DNA from: Furcasterigmium furcatum
Taxonomy: Eukaryota > Ascomycota > Sordariomycetes > Glomerellales > Plectosphaerellaceae
DNA length: 64,000 nt
Assembly: GCA_001599815.1 (NCBI GenBank)
Contig: BCIA01000002.1
Coordinates: forward strand, 6,917,626 to 6,981,625
Reading direction: 5' to 3'
How positions within the stretch are numbered: the stretch's first letter is position 1; every line of letters starts with the position of its first letter. The translations under genes were made by a program, and so were the position numbers. Below, piece after piece: positions 33,083-42,710 of this stretch. The notes under the pieces are model-generated. The model saw only the letters and a program-made list of their open reading frames with translations. It was not told the origin of the DNA and searched no databases.

Positions 33083-34502
33083 ATGGCTTCTACAAGGCAT
33101 GAGGGTATTCGCACACACCCGACTCCAGTCAAGGTCCGTAAAACCTACCGTGGCCAGAGAAGCCTCAGCATTATGAGTCTCTCCACTAACCCGATGTAGA
33201 TAAGCGAGTCGACTGCTTCCAACGCTCAAGCACCCGCCGCAGAGAATCAGGTCTGCTGATTCTTCTCGAACTTATAACAGACTGGAAGAGCTGACTGATT
33301 CTTGGGGAAGGGCATCACCATCTTGCAATATCACACTTCGTTCTCGGACATCATCGGCAACAATCCGACCCATTCGCTGCTCCTCTCTTCAACCCAATCG
33401 TCCCAGAGCCCTTTCTTCCAAGCAGGTTGTGTATATCTTCCAGCCCACAGCGAGCTATACACGACCTCGCGGCCTCTCAACACCTCGTCCTCCAATGCGC
33501 CAGTCGTCCTCATCTCCAGGATCAAGCTGGCGCGAGACACCGACACGGGAGACATCGACACTGTAGAATGGCAGAAGCTCCGCCCTCCGGCCAACATGCC
33601 AATGCCGGCATCAGCGTCCCTGGTCCCTCCCAAGCCGGGCTCGGACGGAGCGGACAAGCCTGAGACGATGCTTTTTTGTTCCCAGGGAGACCTCACTCGG
33701 GGTTCCGGCGGGGTGTTCCTCATGCCACGAGGAGAGCGCCCGATTCCATGTGTGACGGACTACTTCGGAAAACCATTCAACTCGCCGTATGGAGCCACTA
33801 TACACACCGACTGGTCCGTCTGGTTTACCGACCCGACCATTGGTCACGAGGTCGAGTTTCGAGACCGGCCGGTACTCCCCCCTCAGGTCTATCGATATGA
33901 TCCGGGGACGAAGGAGATTCGAGCAATGGCCGATGGGTTCCAGAGGCCTGTCGGCATAGCGATAGACGCCGCAAGGGAGCGGCTTTACGTGTCTGACGCA
34001 AGCGCTGGTTCTTTCGCTGTCGCAGGCCCGTCTGAATCTAGCCTGTCGTTTTTGCAATCCCTGACTGGAACCTCCGCCAACGACGACATTAATGCATCCG
34101 GGTAAGCTATTTGCCCCTGACTCGAGGCCTGCCTTCTCATATCAGTCTCATAGAACCGCAACGATCTACGCTTTCGACATTACGCAGGTTGATGGCGCCC
34201 CCTTTCTGATCAACCGTCGGCTGTTCGCCTTCGCAAAGGAGGGCGTCCCCGTGCAGCTTGATTGCGATACAGCCGGCAATGTCTGGGCAGCCTGCGGAGG
34301 CGGCATTGAGATCTGGAGCCCGGCAGGAAGTCTGCTAGGAGTCATACAAGTTCCGGGTACGTACAAGCTCCATTCCGTGTCTGGCAACATTGAAGCACAT
34401 GCTGATGACGGTACAGGCGGCGTGACAAGCTTCTGTCGGGGAAGTAACGGTGAATTGTTCCTCTGCGCGGGAAAGAGTCTCTGGTGTATGCGGATTGCTT
34501 AG
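33083..34502 (+). CDS. SMP-30/gluconolactonase-like beta-propeller protein
   Basis: Five exons (33083-33133, 33200-33250, 33311-34101, 34154-34356, 34417-34502) join in phase to 393 residues. The core is an SMP-30/gluconolactonase/LRE-like six-bladed propeller: ITILQYHTSFSDIIGNNPTH, FFQAGCVYLPAHSELY, DYFGKPFNSPYGATIHTDWS (the usual N-D-metal-site region), WFTDPTIG, PQVYRYDPGTKEI and GIAIDAARERLYVSDAS. Members hydrolyse lactones or related esters using a bound divalent metal; the true substrate here is unknown. There is no signal peptide, so it is probably cytosolic. The first two exons are tiny (17 codons each) and rest on splice signals and phase only; the start at 33083 is therefore less certain than the rest. 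Confidence 0.82.
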
Positions 34503-34904
34503 TGATACCATCCAACCCGGGTCAATTCACATGGAAATAGGCTTGACAAGACCCGTGAGCCTGAAGGGTTAGCTTGTGAAGAGCGAAGTAAGACGAGTCA
34601 ATCAACTCGGGGGATCGAGATATAGCCCTCATCTGGAACAGAGTCGAACAGGCTTTGCCGAAATTCCAATGTATCCGTCTTCACCTGTTCAACACGGACT
34701 GGTTGGGCAACGTCGCACGGGTCTGGTAACACGATCAAATGCCGAGAATGCTTTGGGATTGGCGTGAAGGGGAGCGGAAGAACAATTGGATGGCGTCTGC
34801 TGCAGAGAACCCGATGCTGGCCCGTTCCACTCAACCCGCCTCTATTCATACACAGGCCTCGACGACCCTGGATCGCTCGTCTCGCACGTCGCTGCTGGCA
34901 TGGT
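34503..34904. other. Short convergent 3' region
   Basis: A 402-bp spacer between the converging SMP-30-like and ATP synthase subunit k genes. No coding signal. Confidence 0.5.
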
Positions 34905-35277
34905 CTAGTGCTTCGCCTCCTTCTTCTGCTCCTGCTCGTTGCTCTCCAGGAACTTCCTGCGGAATTGTTAGCGTCCTGTCGCGCCGAATCGTGCCGTCGG
35001 GTTCCGAAGACGTCTGGGCGGAGGGGGGAAATGACGCACTTGATGAAGTCGGCCTCGTCGGAGCTGGAGGCGTTGATGGGAGGAGTGGCGGGGGTGGCCT
35101 TGCTGCCGCCGCTCACGCCGAGGTAGGCACCGCCGAAGAGAGCACCGAGAACGCCCATGGCCAGCTGAAGTTTCAATGTCAGAGATGGCGATCCTCCCGG
35201 TGTTCTTTTCGGCAATTGAGGGGACATACGTAGTGGGAGCCAACCTTGGCGCCGGCGATGTTGTAGTACTGGACCAT
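34905..35277 (-). CDS. atp19: Mitochondrial F1Fo ATP synthase subunit k
   Basis: Three exons (35277-35230, 35164-35040, 34956-34905) encode 74 residues, matching the small single-pass subunit k. The sequence has MVQYYNIAGAKVGSHYLAMG at the N-terminus, a Gly-rich membrane helix (GVLGALFGGAYLGVSGG), and a conserved INASSSDEADFIKKFLESNE tail. It sits in the inner membrane and helps ATP synthase dimers assemble. Because each exon is so short, it is easily missed by ORF scans. Divergent from MTP18, another inner-membrane protein gene, with only 355 bp between the starts. Confidence 0.93.
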
Positions 35278-35632
35278 ATTGAAGGATTGAGACGAGTCGG
35301 GTCGCGAGAGGGTGTGGATTGAGCGAGATGGTGGTAGATCCGAGGTTTGCAGGTTGATGGACGCCCTGGTGTTGAAAGCTCGAATTGGTTCGGAAGCTCC
35401 ACGACAATCGCCTGGGAAGTCAGGCCGAAAGACTCCGGTGCGCCGACCGTGCCACAGTGGCTCAAGTGTGGCGTTGTGCTCTTATCGGATCTTATCGGAT
35501 CAGCGGATGCTCGGGCTCCCCCAACGTCATCGACACCTGCCAGAGCTGAGGAACAGGCAACCCAGAATCTCTTCATCCGACCGAAATACACGTCAAAGCC
35601 ACCGAACGAATAGATCCACCTCAATCAACAAG
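35278..35632. promoter_or_regulatory. Bidirectional promoter of atp19 and MTP18
   Basis: This 355-bp region drives two divergent genes for mitochondrial inner-membrane proteins. A perfect direct repeat of the 10-mer CTTATCGGAT at 35481-35500 contains two reverse-oriented GATAAG motifs, the core of GATA-type factor sites. No other feature seen. Confidence 0.6.
35481..35500. repeat. Tandem 10-bp repeat with two GATAAG motifs
   Basis: CTTATCGGAT occurs twice in a row. Read on the minus strand it gives ATCCGATAAG twice, so two GATA-type motifs one helical turn apart. It lies about 205 bp from the atp19 start and 133 bp from the MTP18 start. Confidence 0.65.
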
Positions 35633-36562
35633 ATGTGGTGGAACAAGAGCGAAGACAAGGCGGCCAAACCATCAGAGGCACCGCCAGCCGCCAAAGAGGA
35701 CGCCCCGACCCAGCCCGCCAAGGAGTTCGACCCAGACAAGCTCCCCGAGCGCAAGAAGCTGCCGGCAGCGCTGCAGCGGATCGCCCGGGAACAGGACAAG
35801 GAGGAGAACTTCTTCGACGAGCTGGTGGAGGGATAGTGAGTTCACAACAGCTACTGCCTATGGCATTCACTGACCCTCCCGAGCGCCCCCGAGTCGACCG
35901 AGTCCAACGTGCGTTACGCAGCTTATGCGACCCGCATCCGAACCATCCTGCTATCAGCCCATCGCTATGTCGCGTACACATCAGACATTGGCGAATCCTT
36001 CCGCCCTGTGGCGCATCCAAACATCGTCCGCGGCGCGTATGGCATCTCTTGGCTCTACATCCTCGGCGACGTCAGCTACGAGGGCTACAAGGCGTACTGG
36101 CACAACCAGCGCATCCTGAACCCCGCGCTCACGTTGACGCCAGAGCAGCAGAGGGTCACGGGTATGGCAGCAGAGGCTTCGCCGGAAGCAGCCCTAGCTC
36201 AGCCTGGCGTCGTGTCGCCGTTGGAGGATTACCGCACGGTCATGGTCCAGCGAGGCATCTTCCAGAGTCTGGCGAGTATGGGCCTGCCGGCGTTCACGAT
36301 CCACAGCGTCGTGCGTTATTCGGGCAGGGCGCTGAAGAACGCGAAGAACACGAAGATTCGGACATGGGCGCCGATCGGTCTCGGCCTGGCTGTCGTCCCT
36401 GCTCTGCCGGCCCTGTTTGACGAGCCTGTCGAGAACGCCGTGGAGTGGCTCTTCCACAAGGGGTTCGAGGCGTACGGGGGCAAGGCGTATGTCGGCGATG
36501 CGCCGAAAACGGGCCGCGAGGACTTGCTGGCGAAGAAACCACCGAAGGAGAAGGAACTGTGA
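35633..36562 (+). CDS. MTP18/MTFP1-family mitochondrial inner membrane protein
   Basis: Exons 35633-35835 and 35884-36562 give 293 residues. An acidic and Pro-rich N-terminal segment (MWWNKSEDKAAKPSE) precedes the family core: AYATRIRTILLSAHRYVAYT, SDIGESFRPVAHPNIVRGAY, ISWLYILGDVSYEGYK and MVQRGIFQSLASMGLPAFTI, which carry three or so membrane segments. MTP18 (MTFP1) proteins sit in the mitochondrial inner membrane and affect fission and cristae; the fungal function is less studied. The donor GTGAGT and acceptor CCCGAG restore the phase to read LVEGYAPESTESNVRYAAY. Confidence 0.9.
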
Positions 36563-36709
36563 TACAGTGGAAGAAGCATGCTGTTGTAATGCTGCAGCGC
36601 TTGTAATACTCATCTCATCTATGCTGAAACGGTGCCCGGATGCACCCAATGATGCCGGCTCTGCGCTTAAACCCAATACTACCCTGTGCTTGCAATGGCC
36701 TGGCGAATT

Positions 36710-37642
36710 CTACAGCTCAATCAGATCTGGTGGCGCCCCGACGCCCCGCAACAATACGATCGTGTTCCCGCTGACCAGGGAGGTCCCGACCTTCTCGTTG
36801 AACTCGAGCAACCGACCGCCCTCCACATGGAACACCCGCAGCTTGTCGCTCTCGTCCGACGACCGGTTGTTGACGTTCTCGACCTGTAGTCGCTTCGCTG
36901 CGTCGTCCAGCGCTCTGCCTATTACCCAGTCCTTGGAGAAGAAGAACGCCCCCTTGGGGTACTTCGCCTTGGTCGTTGCCGCCTCGGCTTCGACGTACAC
37001 GTAGACGCGCTTCTCCGGCAGGAGCTTGTCGTCTCCCTTTGCCGTCTTCTTCAGGTTGTTGACCGCGATCATGCGTTGCGACGCAGTTGTCGGTTTCGGC
37101 TTCGGTAGCGACCTGGTCGCCTGCTCCTTCTTAGCGGAGCCCCAGGCCTTGAGCTTTTCTAATGCGCTCTTCGTTCTTGATGTGACTACGTCGATCTGGC
37201 TGCCCCCTGGCCGGGCCCCGATGGGCACCAGGTTCTTGCAGTCGTGGTCTTCCTTGAGTCGGTGCTTCAGGCAGTAGTCGCGGTTGCAAGTCGTGCAGTG
37301 CACGCCGGGGACGAGTGACGTGCCGATGGTCGTTTTGCACGGCGGAGAGGCGCACGGCTTCTGCGACACCGCGTCGCGGAGCTGGCGGCCCTGGCCGGCG
37401 GAGGGTTTCGACAGCTCGGCCTGGCGTCGCCGCTCTGCCCAGGCGCCCTCGTTGGCGCATTTGTGCGCCCGCTCGGTTCGGTGGTCGAGGCAGTATGTCT
37501 TTTTGCAGGACTGGCAGAAGAAGGGCAGGAAGTCGAGCTGGTTGCAGTAGTCGTACTCGCAGTGCGTGCCGACGAGGGAGGCGTCGAAGCCGTCCTTGGA
37601 TTCGCCCATGTCGACGTAGCTGGTTTCGTTGGAGGAGGACAT
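36710..37642 (-). CDS. cuz1: AN1-type zinc-finger protein, CUZ1/ZFAND1-like
   Basis: A single exon of 310 residues. Two AN1-type zinc fingers occupy about residues 21-65 (THCEYDYCNQLDFLPFFCQ, KKTYCLDHRTERAHKC) and 95-140 (KPCASPPCKTTIG, CTTCNRDYCLKHRLKEDHDC). The C-terminal third (VYVYVEAEAATTKAKYPKGA, GRALDDAAKRLQVENVN, LLEFNEKVGTSLVSGNTIVL) is the ubiquitin-like region of Cuz1. Yeast Cuz1 and human ZFAND1 recruit Cdc48/p97 and the proteasome under arsenite stress and to stress granules. The ATG at 37642 has a good context. The gene converges with MTP18, with about 150 bp between the stop codons. Confidence 0.92.
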   Translation of the reverse strand: MSSSNETSYVDMGESKDGFDASLVGTHCEYDYCNQLDFLPFFCQSCKKTYCLDHRTERAHKCANEGAWAERRRQAELSKPSAGQGRQLRDAVSQKPCASPPCKTTIGTSLVPGVHCTTCNRDYCLKHRLKEDHDCKNLVPIGARPGGSQIDVVTSRTKSALEKLKAWGSAKKEQATRSLPKPKPTTASQRMIAVNNLKKTAKGDDKLLPEKRVYVYVEAEAATTKAKYPKGAFFFSKDWVIGRALDDAAKRLQVENVNNRSSDESDKLRVFHVEGGRLLEFNEKVGTSLVSGNTIVLLRGVGAPPDLIEL

Positions 37643-38465
37643 CGTGGCGGAGGGGCGCGCGAGGGCGAGAGCGACGGGATCGGGTCTAGGATATAGCTGT
37701 AGAGTTGGCCGCCGGAGGTGTATCGGAAACGACGGAATGCGATGCGAATTAGTGGTATGGTCGGTGGTGGCAAGTTGCGCAGAAGCTCCTCGAAGATGCT
37801 AGTTGCGAGCTACCGAGGCGGCTTCGTTGATGAGGAAGCGTGGCGGGGCAGCAGCGCTAGGGAGGGAGGTATCACTGAGGCTGGCCCCTGCCACGTACGC
37901 TGCCAAGCGCATCGCTCCCGTGCCGTTCGGTCCAGGAACTCGGCCGCCCAAGGAGAACCGTGTCGACTCCAAACTCAGATCGGTCCTCGTAACCTTGAGA
38001 TGATATGTGTCTGTGTTTCGGGTAATTGAGGCCAGTGCTTGCTGAATTCGCCATCATTCGATTGACAGCCAAACCAACTGTGATGGTCCTTCGGAATCCA
38101 TAACTATCTGGACGGCAAGAGACTATGGTACAGCTGGATCGGGCTTCTATCCTCCGACCATGGTTGGTGGCGGCATGGCTACACCAACGTCGTAAGCAGA
38201 TCTGCCTGCTCGGTTCTGAGTTACCCTGAGAATAGATGGTGTACAGTTGATTTCTAAGTCGATCTGGACCATGGTCAGCAAGCAGTCAACTTAAATCAAG
38301 TCACGTGCAACCGCGTTCCATTCGCGGGTCGATGACGCCGGCCGCTTCCTAGCGTGGTCGTGCCTGATTCACTCTCACATTAACTTCAGCGCGACTCAAT
38401 CTTCAACATCCCACACTTCCGTCAGCACCAATGGGCTCAGCCATCATCTCTGGCATGAGCACACC
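37643..38465. other. Divergent promoter region between CUZ1-like and RAD4 genes
   Basis: An 823-bp shared upstream region with no coding signal. The part next to RAD4 (38290-38465) becomes A/C- and T/C-rich, as leaders do here. Confidence 0.5.
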
Positions 38466-41405
38466 ATGCCTCCCAACGTCCCGCGCAAGAGGATGCGCAT
38501 GGCCTCGCCCTTGACACAGTCCCCGCCTGCCAACAAACGCCGGAAGGCCACTCTCTATGATGATTTAGACGCAACCTCGACATCCACATCCAAGGGCAGC
38601 AAGGCATTCCTGGAAAGCCTCGACTCCAGCGATGACGGAGACTCCCTTACAGACCTCTCGGATGCTGATTTCGAAGACGTTACGTTTCCCAAGGGCCCCG
38701 CAGATGCAGATCAGTCCGGGAGCAAGGAGGGTCACGGAGAGTCCGACGATGACGATGACGAATCTATCGAATTCGAGGACGTCCCTGCGCCTGAGACGTC
38801 CATGATCGAAACCTCAGCCCCCCAGGGAGATTTGGAGTTGACACTGCACCGTGACACGAGGGTATCCCTCACAAATCCATTCGGCGACAAGAAGGGCCCG
38901 TCGAAGATCGAACGGAGGGTCCGCAGCGCAACACACTGCATGCATGTTCAGTCGCTCTTGTGGCACAACGCTGTACGGAATGCATGGCTCTGTGATCCCG
39001 AAGTCCAGGCTATCATGATGTCTCATCTCCCGCCTCGCATGTTCGAGGAGCTCGACCGATGGAAGAGAGCCAGTGGACTCGTTGTCGAGAAAAAGACGCC
39101 GCAATCCGCTGGCCAGCGCTCGAAGAAGAGGGGACGCCCGAAGTCCAAGGCCAGCAGCGGCGACTCGAGAGACTGGGGAGCAGCAGCCGATCGGCTCGAG
39201 GAGGGCGTTGCCGACATGAGCCACGGGGACCCTATTTTCAGACTTCTCAAGACTCTTTCGTCCTGGTGGCGACAACGCTTCAAGATCACAGCACCAGGAC
39301 TGCGCAAGCAGGGATACATGTCGCTGGAGCGCATTGACCGACAGACCAAGGCATGGGTCACGACAGCCGGCAGCCCGGACCTCTTCGGCGAGCGCATTCG
39401 GACACTGGATGAATTCCGAGAGTACGCGACGCAATGCCACGGCAGCCGAGACGTGGGAGCGCAACTGTTCACCGCCCTCTTGAGAGCATTGGGGATCGAG
39501 GCCCGGATGGTGGCAAGCCTTCAGCCGCTGGGCTTCGGCTGGAACAAGCTGGAGGAGGCAGAGGCAGAGAAGGACACCAGCACCCTGGCTATTATCCAGA
39601 AGCAAAAAGCCGACATTCTTGCCAAAGACACCTCCAAGGAAACCAAGAGGAGTCGCCCATCGAAGCCTGGCGCCGGTGACGAAGCTCTGGATTTGGAGCA
39701 TCCCGACAGTGATGACGATTCCGTCGTGGAGATTGACTTGACGCCAAAAAAGAAGTCGACGGCCGTCTTCGACAAAGATCTGGAGTTCCCTCATTACTGG
39801 ACCGAGGCGCTTTCTCCCGTTACCAAGACTTACCTGCCCGTGGACCCGATTGTCAAAAACGTAGTTGCGACAAGCCGCGAGCTGGTCGAGACGCTCGAGC
39901 CTCGGGGCGGAAAGGCCGACAAAGCGAGGCAGGTCATCGCATACGTCGTCGGTTATTCCCAAGACGGCACCGCCAAAGACGTCACCGTCAGGTACCTCAA
40001 GCGACAGATGCTGCCAGGGAGGACCAAGGGCTCACGAATGCCCGTTGAGAAGATCCCGGTCTACGACCAGAACGGCAAGGTGAAGAGATACGAGCAGTAC
40101 AACTGGTTCAAGTCTGCCATGAGCGGCTATGTGCGAGGCACCCGGCAACACCCACTGACAGAGACCGACGAGATGGAGGATTCGACGGACTTGAAACCAG
40201 CACAGCCCGAGAAGAAGGTGATCAAGGAAGGCGAGGAAACGCTCCAGTACTATAAACAGTCTGCCGAGTTCTGCCTTGAGCGGCATCTCAAGCGCGAAGA
40301 AGCCTTGCTGGTGGGGTCTCAACCCGTCAAGATGTTCCAAGTCAAGGCCAGGGGCTCTGGGAAAGGTAAAGCCCCAGCAGGCGAGGGCGAAGGGGTCGAG
40401 GAACCGGTCTACTCCAGGAAAGACGTGGTCAATGTCAAGAGCGCAGAGACTTGGCATAAGCAGGGACGAGCGCCTCGAGAGGGGGAGCAGCCGCTCAAAC
40501 GGGTGCCATACCGTGCCGCTACCACGAACCGACGGCGTGAGATCGCCGAAGCGGAGGCCCTCAGCGGCGAGAAGGTCTTGCAGGGCCTGTACAGCTTTGA
40601 ACAGACGGAATGGATCATCCCGCCGCCCATCAAGAACGGCGTCATCCCGAAAAACGACTACGGCAACATCGACCTCTTCGTCGAGCACATGTGTCCCGAA
40701 GGCGCGGTCCATGTTCCTTTCCGTGGCGCAGCAAAGGTTTGCAAAAGACTGCAGATCGACTACGCCGAAGCTGTGGTGGATTTCGATTTCGGCCACCGCA
40801 TGGCGGTCCCGGTGATCCAGGGGGTCGTCTGCGCCGTCGAGTACCACGACCAGGTGATGGAAGAAATCCGCAAGGACGAGAAGGAGAGGACGCGGAAGCA
40901 AGACGAGAAGAAGCAGAAGGAAGTGCTGCGGCTGTGGAGCAAGTTCATCAAGGGGCTTCGAATTGTCGAGCGCATTCGGGAAGACTACGGCCACATTCGG
41001 GATGACGTGGACGTCTTCCACCACGGCGACCACGCCAGTGCGCCCACCGCCGATGCTGGTGATGTGATGGACACCGAGGACATGGGCGGTGGCTTTTTGT
41101 TAGAGGGGGACGACGGGGCAAGCCCTCCGCCGAGGGCTGGCGAGAGGAAGACCACCTCGAATTATTTCCCGGTTGCTGATGATGATGAGGGGGATGGAGA
41201 CGATCACGACCACCTTGTCGTTGACCACGGCGAGGGACCGGGATCAGCCCTGGTGCCTTCGATGGACTGGACTGCAGAGGAAGACGCAGAGATGCCGGCG
41301 CAGGATATGGCCGCTGCAGACCAAGAGCGGCCAACAAGAGCGTCCCAGCGACTTAGACGGACTCGACGTGTGGCGACGGCTGAGGAGGAAGAGGAAGAAT
41401 ATTGA
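38466..41405 (+). CDS. rad4: RAD4/XPC nucleotide-excision-repair damage-recognition protein
   Basis: An intronless frame of 979 residues (start context CACCATGC). The N-terminus is acidic and disordered with basic NLS-like clusters (PRKRMRM, NKRRKA). A transglutaminase-like fold spans about residues 150-470 (HCMHVQSLLWHNAVRNAWLC, GAQLFTALLRALGIEARMVA, FPHYWTEALSPVTKTYLPVD, QVIAYVVGYSQDGTAKDVTV). The beta-hairpin domains BHD1-3 follow at about 600-800 (VGSQPVKMFQVKARG, LQGLYSFEQTEWIIPPPIKN, DYGNIDLFVEHMCPEGAVHV). The coiled, acidic C-terminus is family-typical. Rad4/XPC binds helix-distorting lesions with Rad23 and starts global-genome repair in the nucleus. Length is within the usual range for filamentous fungi. 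Confidence 0.96.
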   Translation: MPPNVPRKRMRMASPLTQSPPANKRRKATLYDDLDATSTSTSKGSKAFLESLDSSDDGDSLTDLSDADFEDVTFPKGPADADQSGSKEGHGESDDDDDESIEFEDVPAPETSMIETSAPQGDLELTLHRDTRVSLTNPFGDKKGPSKIERRVRSATHCMHVQSLLWHNAVRNAWLCDPEVQAIMMSHLPPRMFEELDRWKRASGLVVEKKTPQSAGQRSKKRGRPKSKASSGDSRDWGAAADRLEEGVADMSHGDPIFRLLKTLSSWWRQRFKITAPGLRKQGYMSLERIDRQTKAWVTTAGSPDLFGERIRTLDEFREYATQCHGSRDVGAQLFTALLRALGIEARMVASLQPLGFGWNKLEEAEAEKDTSTLAIIQKQKADILAKDTSKETKRSRPSKPGAGDEALDLEHPDSDDDSVVEIDLTPKKKSTAVFDKDLEFPHYWTEALSPVTKTYLPVDPIVKNVVATSRELVETLEPRGGKADKARQVIAYVVGYSQDGTAKDVTVRYLKRQMLPGRTKGSRMPVEKIPVYDQNGKVKRYEQYNWFKSAMSGYVRGTRQHPLTETDEMEDSTDLKPAQPEKKVIKEGEETLQYYKQSAEFCLERHLKREEALLVGSQPVKMFQVKARGSGKGKAPAGEGEGVEEPVYSRKDVVNVKSAETWHKQGRAPREGEQPLKRVPYRAATTNRRREIAEAEALSGEKVLQGLYSFEQTEWIIPPPIKNGVIPKNDYGNIDLFVEHMCPEGAVHVPFRGAAKVCKRLQIDYAEAVVDFDFGHRMAVPVIQGVVCAVEYHDQVMEEIRKDEKERTRKQDEKKQKEVLRLWSKFIKGLRIVERIREDYGHIRDDVDVFHHGDHASAPTADAGDVMDTEDMGGGFLLEGDDGASPPPRAGERKTTSNYFPVADDDEGDGDDHDHLVVDHGEGPGSALVPSMDWTAEEDAEMPAQDMAAADQERPTRASQRLRRTRRVATAEEEEEEY

Positions 41406-42710
41406 GGGCAGTACAAATCAAAGCTGAGGACTAACAGGAGCCTCGTCCACCATGCACCATACTTGAAACCGAGTCTCCCAAACGTGGTCATACGATGACC
41501 ATTCTCTTCAGCGTGATGACGATTTCATCAAGTAAAGTTATCGAATCCGAGACGGATCAACCTCGGCGCACTTTGGCGGGCGCGGGACGGTAAAGTCCAA
41601 GGTTATCTCAGACGCGGCCCTTATTGGCGTTGGCCGCCCTCCCCCAACTGCACTGGAAGGCTCCGGCTGTTTGAATGCCTGAGGTGGCGCTAGGTGTGCC
41701 GAAACGCCCTGAGCACCCCGTAGGTGCCTGTACATCCCGCGAGGCACTTTCACTTGGGAATGCTAGTGCCAATGGTGGCTATGGGACGTCAAGGCTGCAA
41801 GAAGGTGGTCAAGATATCTACCTGTAGGCATACTTCATTTACCCACCCGGGATGTCCACTTCTACTTGGGTCCGCACGCTTCGCGATCAGTGCTTGAGGG
41901 GTCTTCAGCCTGAGGTGGTGACCGCGGAAGGCGCCTGGCCACCTCACCTGACCAACAGCAGAGCCCGGGCAGCCTGGCAGGACGGGAAGGCGCTGCCCTC
42001 CTCCCGCTCCGCTGCTTTGAGTAGTCGGTACCCGGCCGACAGACTTTCGAGATCCCATCGTCTCGGTCAACAGCCCCCGGTGACAACGACCGGGACATGC
42101 TGGAACTTTCACCTGGCTTCCGCGTCTTTGCGGTGCAGAACTCAATATTCTACATGCCCGGTCAATTGTCTTTCGAAACAGCGCCAAAGACCCAGCTTAC
42201 GGGCCGTATCAACCCAGTATTCATCCATCGCGACCTCTCCGATTCCCCAGCGCACCACATCACCTCAAAGCAGCGACCCGTCGAGTCGACCGATGTCTGG
42301 CACCCCCCTTTCAGCATACCCCAGTACCATCCTGCCTCTTTTCTACTCGGGCTAGTTTGCCGGGGAATCGGCTCTGGCTTCGCTCGATTATGAAGCCTCG
42401 GCAGGCAAGACGGCATCTAAGGTCTCGCGGTTTATGAGGTGCGTTTCGATCCCCGAAAGTCTGGTCTTGGCCCTCCAACGTGGCTGGCGCGGGGCTCTGC
42501 TGCTCACAAGGGACTCACTTGCGAGGCTGGCGATTCGGAAACTGACTTGCTGCGCAGCGCGCCGCCTTGTAGATCACCCGGCCTTGCTACCTTACCCTCT
42601 GGTCCTTGACGAAGAAGCTGGCAGTGCGGCCGCCGCACGCCGCCGCTTGTCACAGGCGACCAACACACCACGCCGCCGCCGGGCATCTCACCCGCCGCCC
42701 TCGACCCAGA
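41406..42710. other. Intergenic region upstream of the RBR ligase
   Basis: About 1.3 kb between two genes read in the same direction. Frames of up to 167 codons are present in several phases but show no domain. I see no repeat or RNA gene. Confidence 0.45.
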
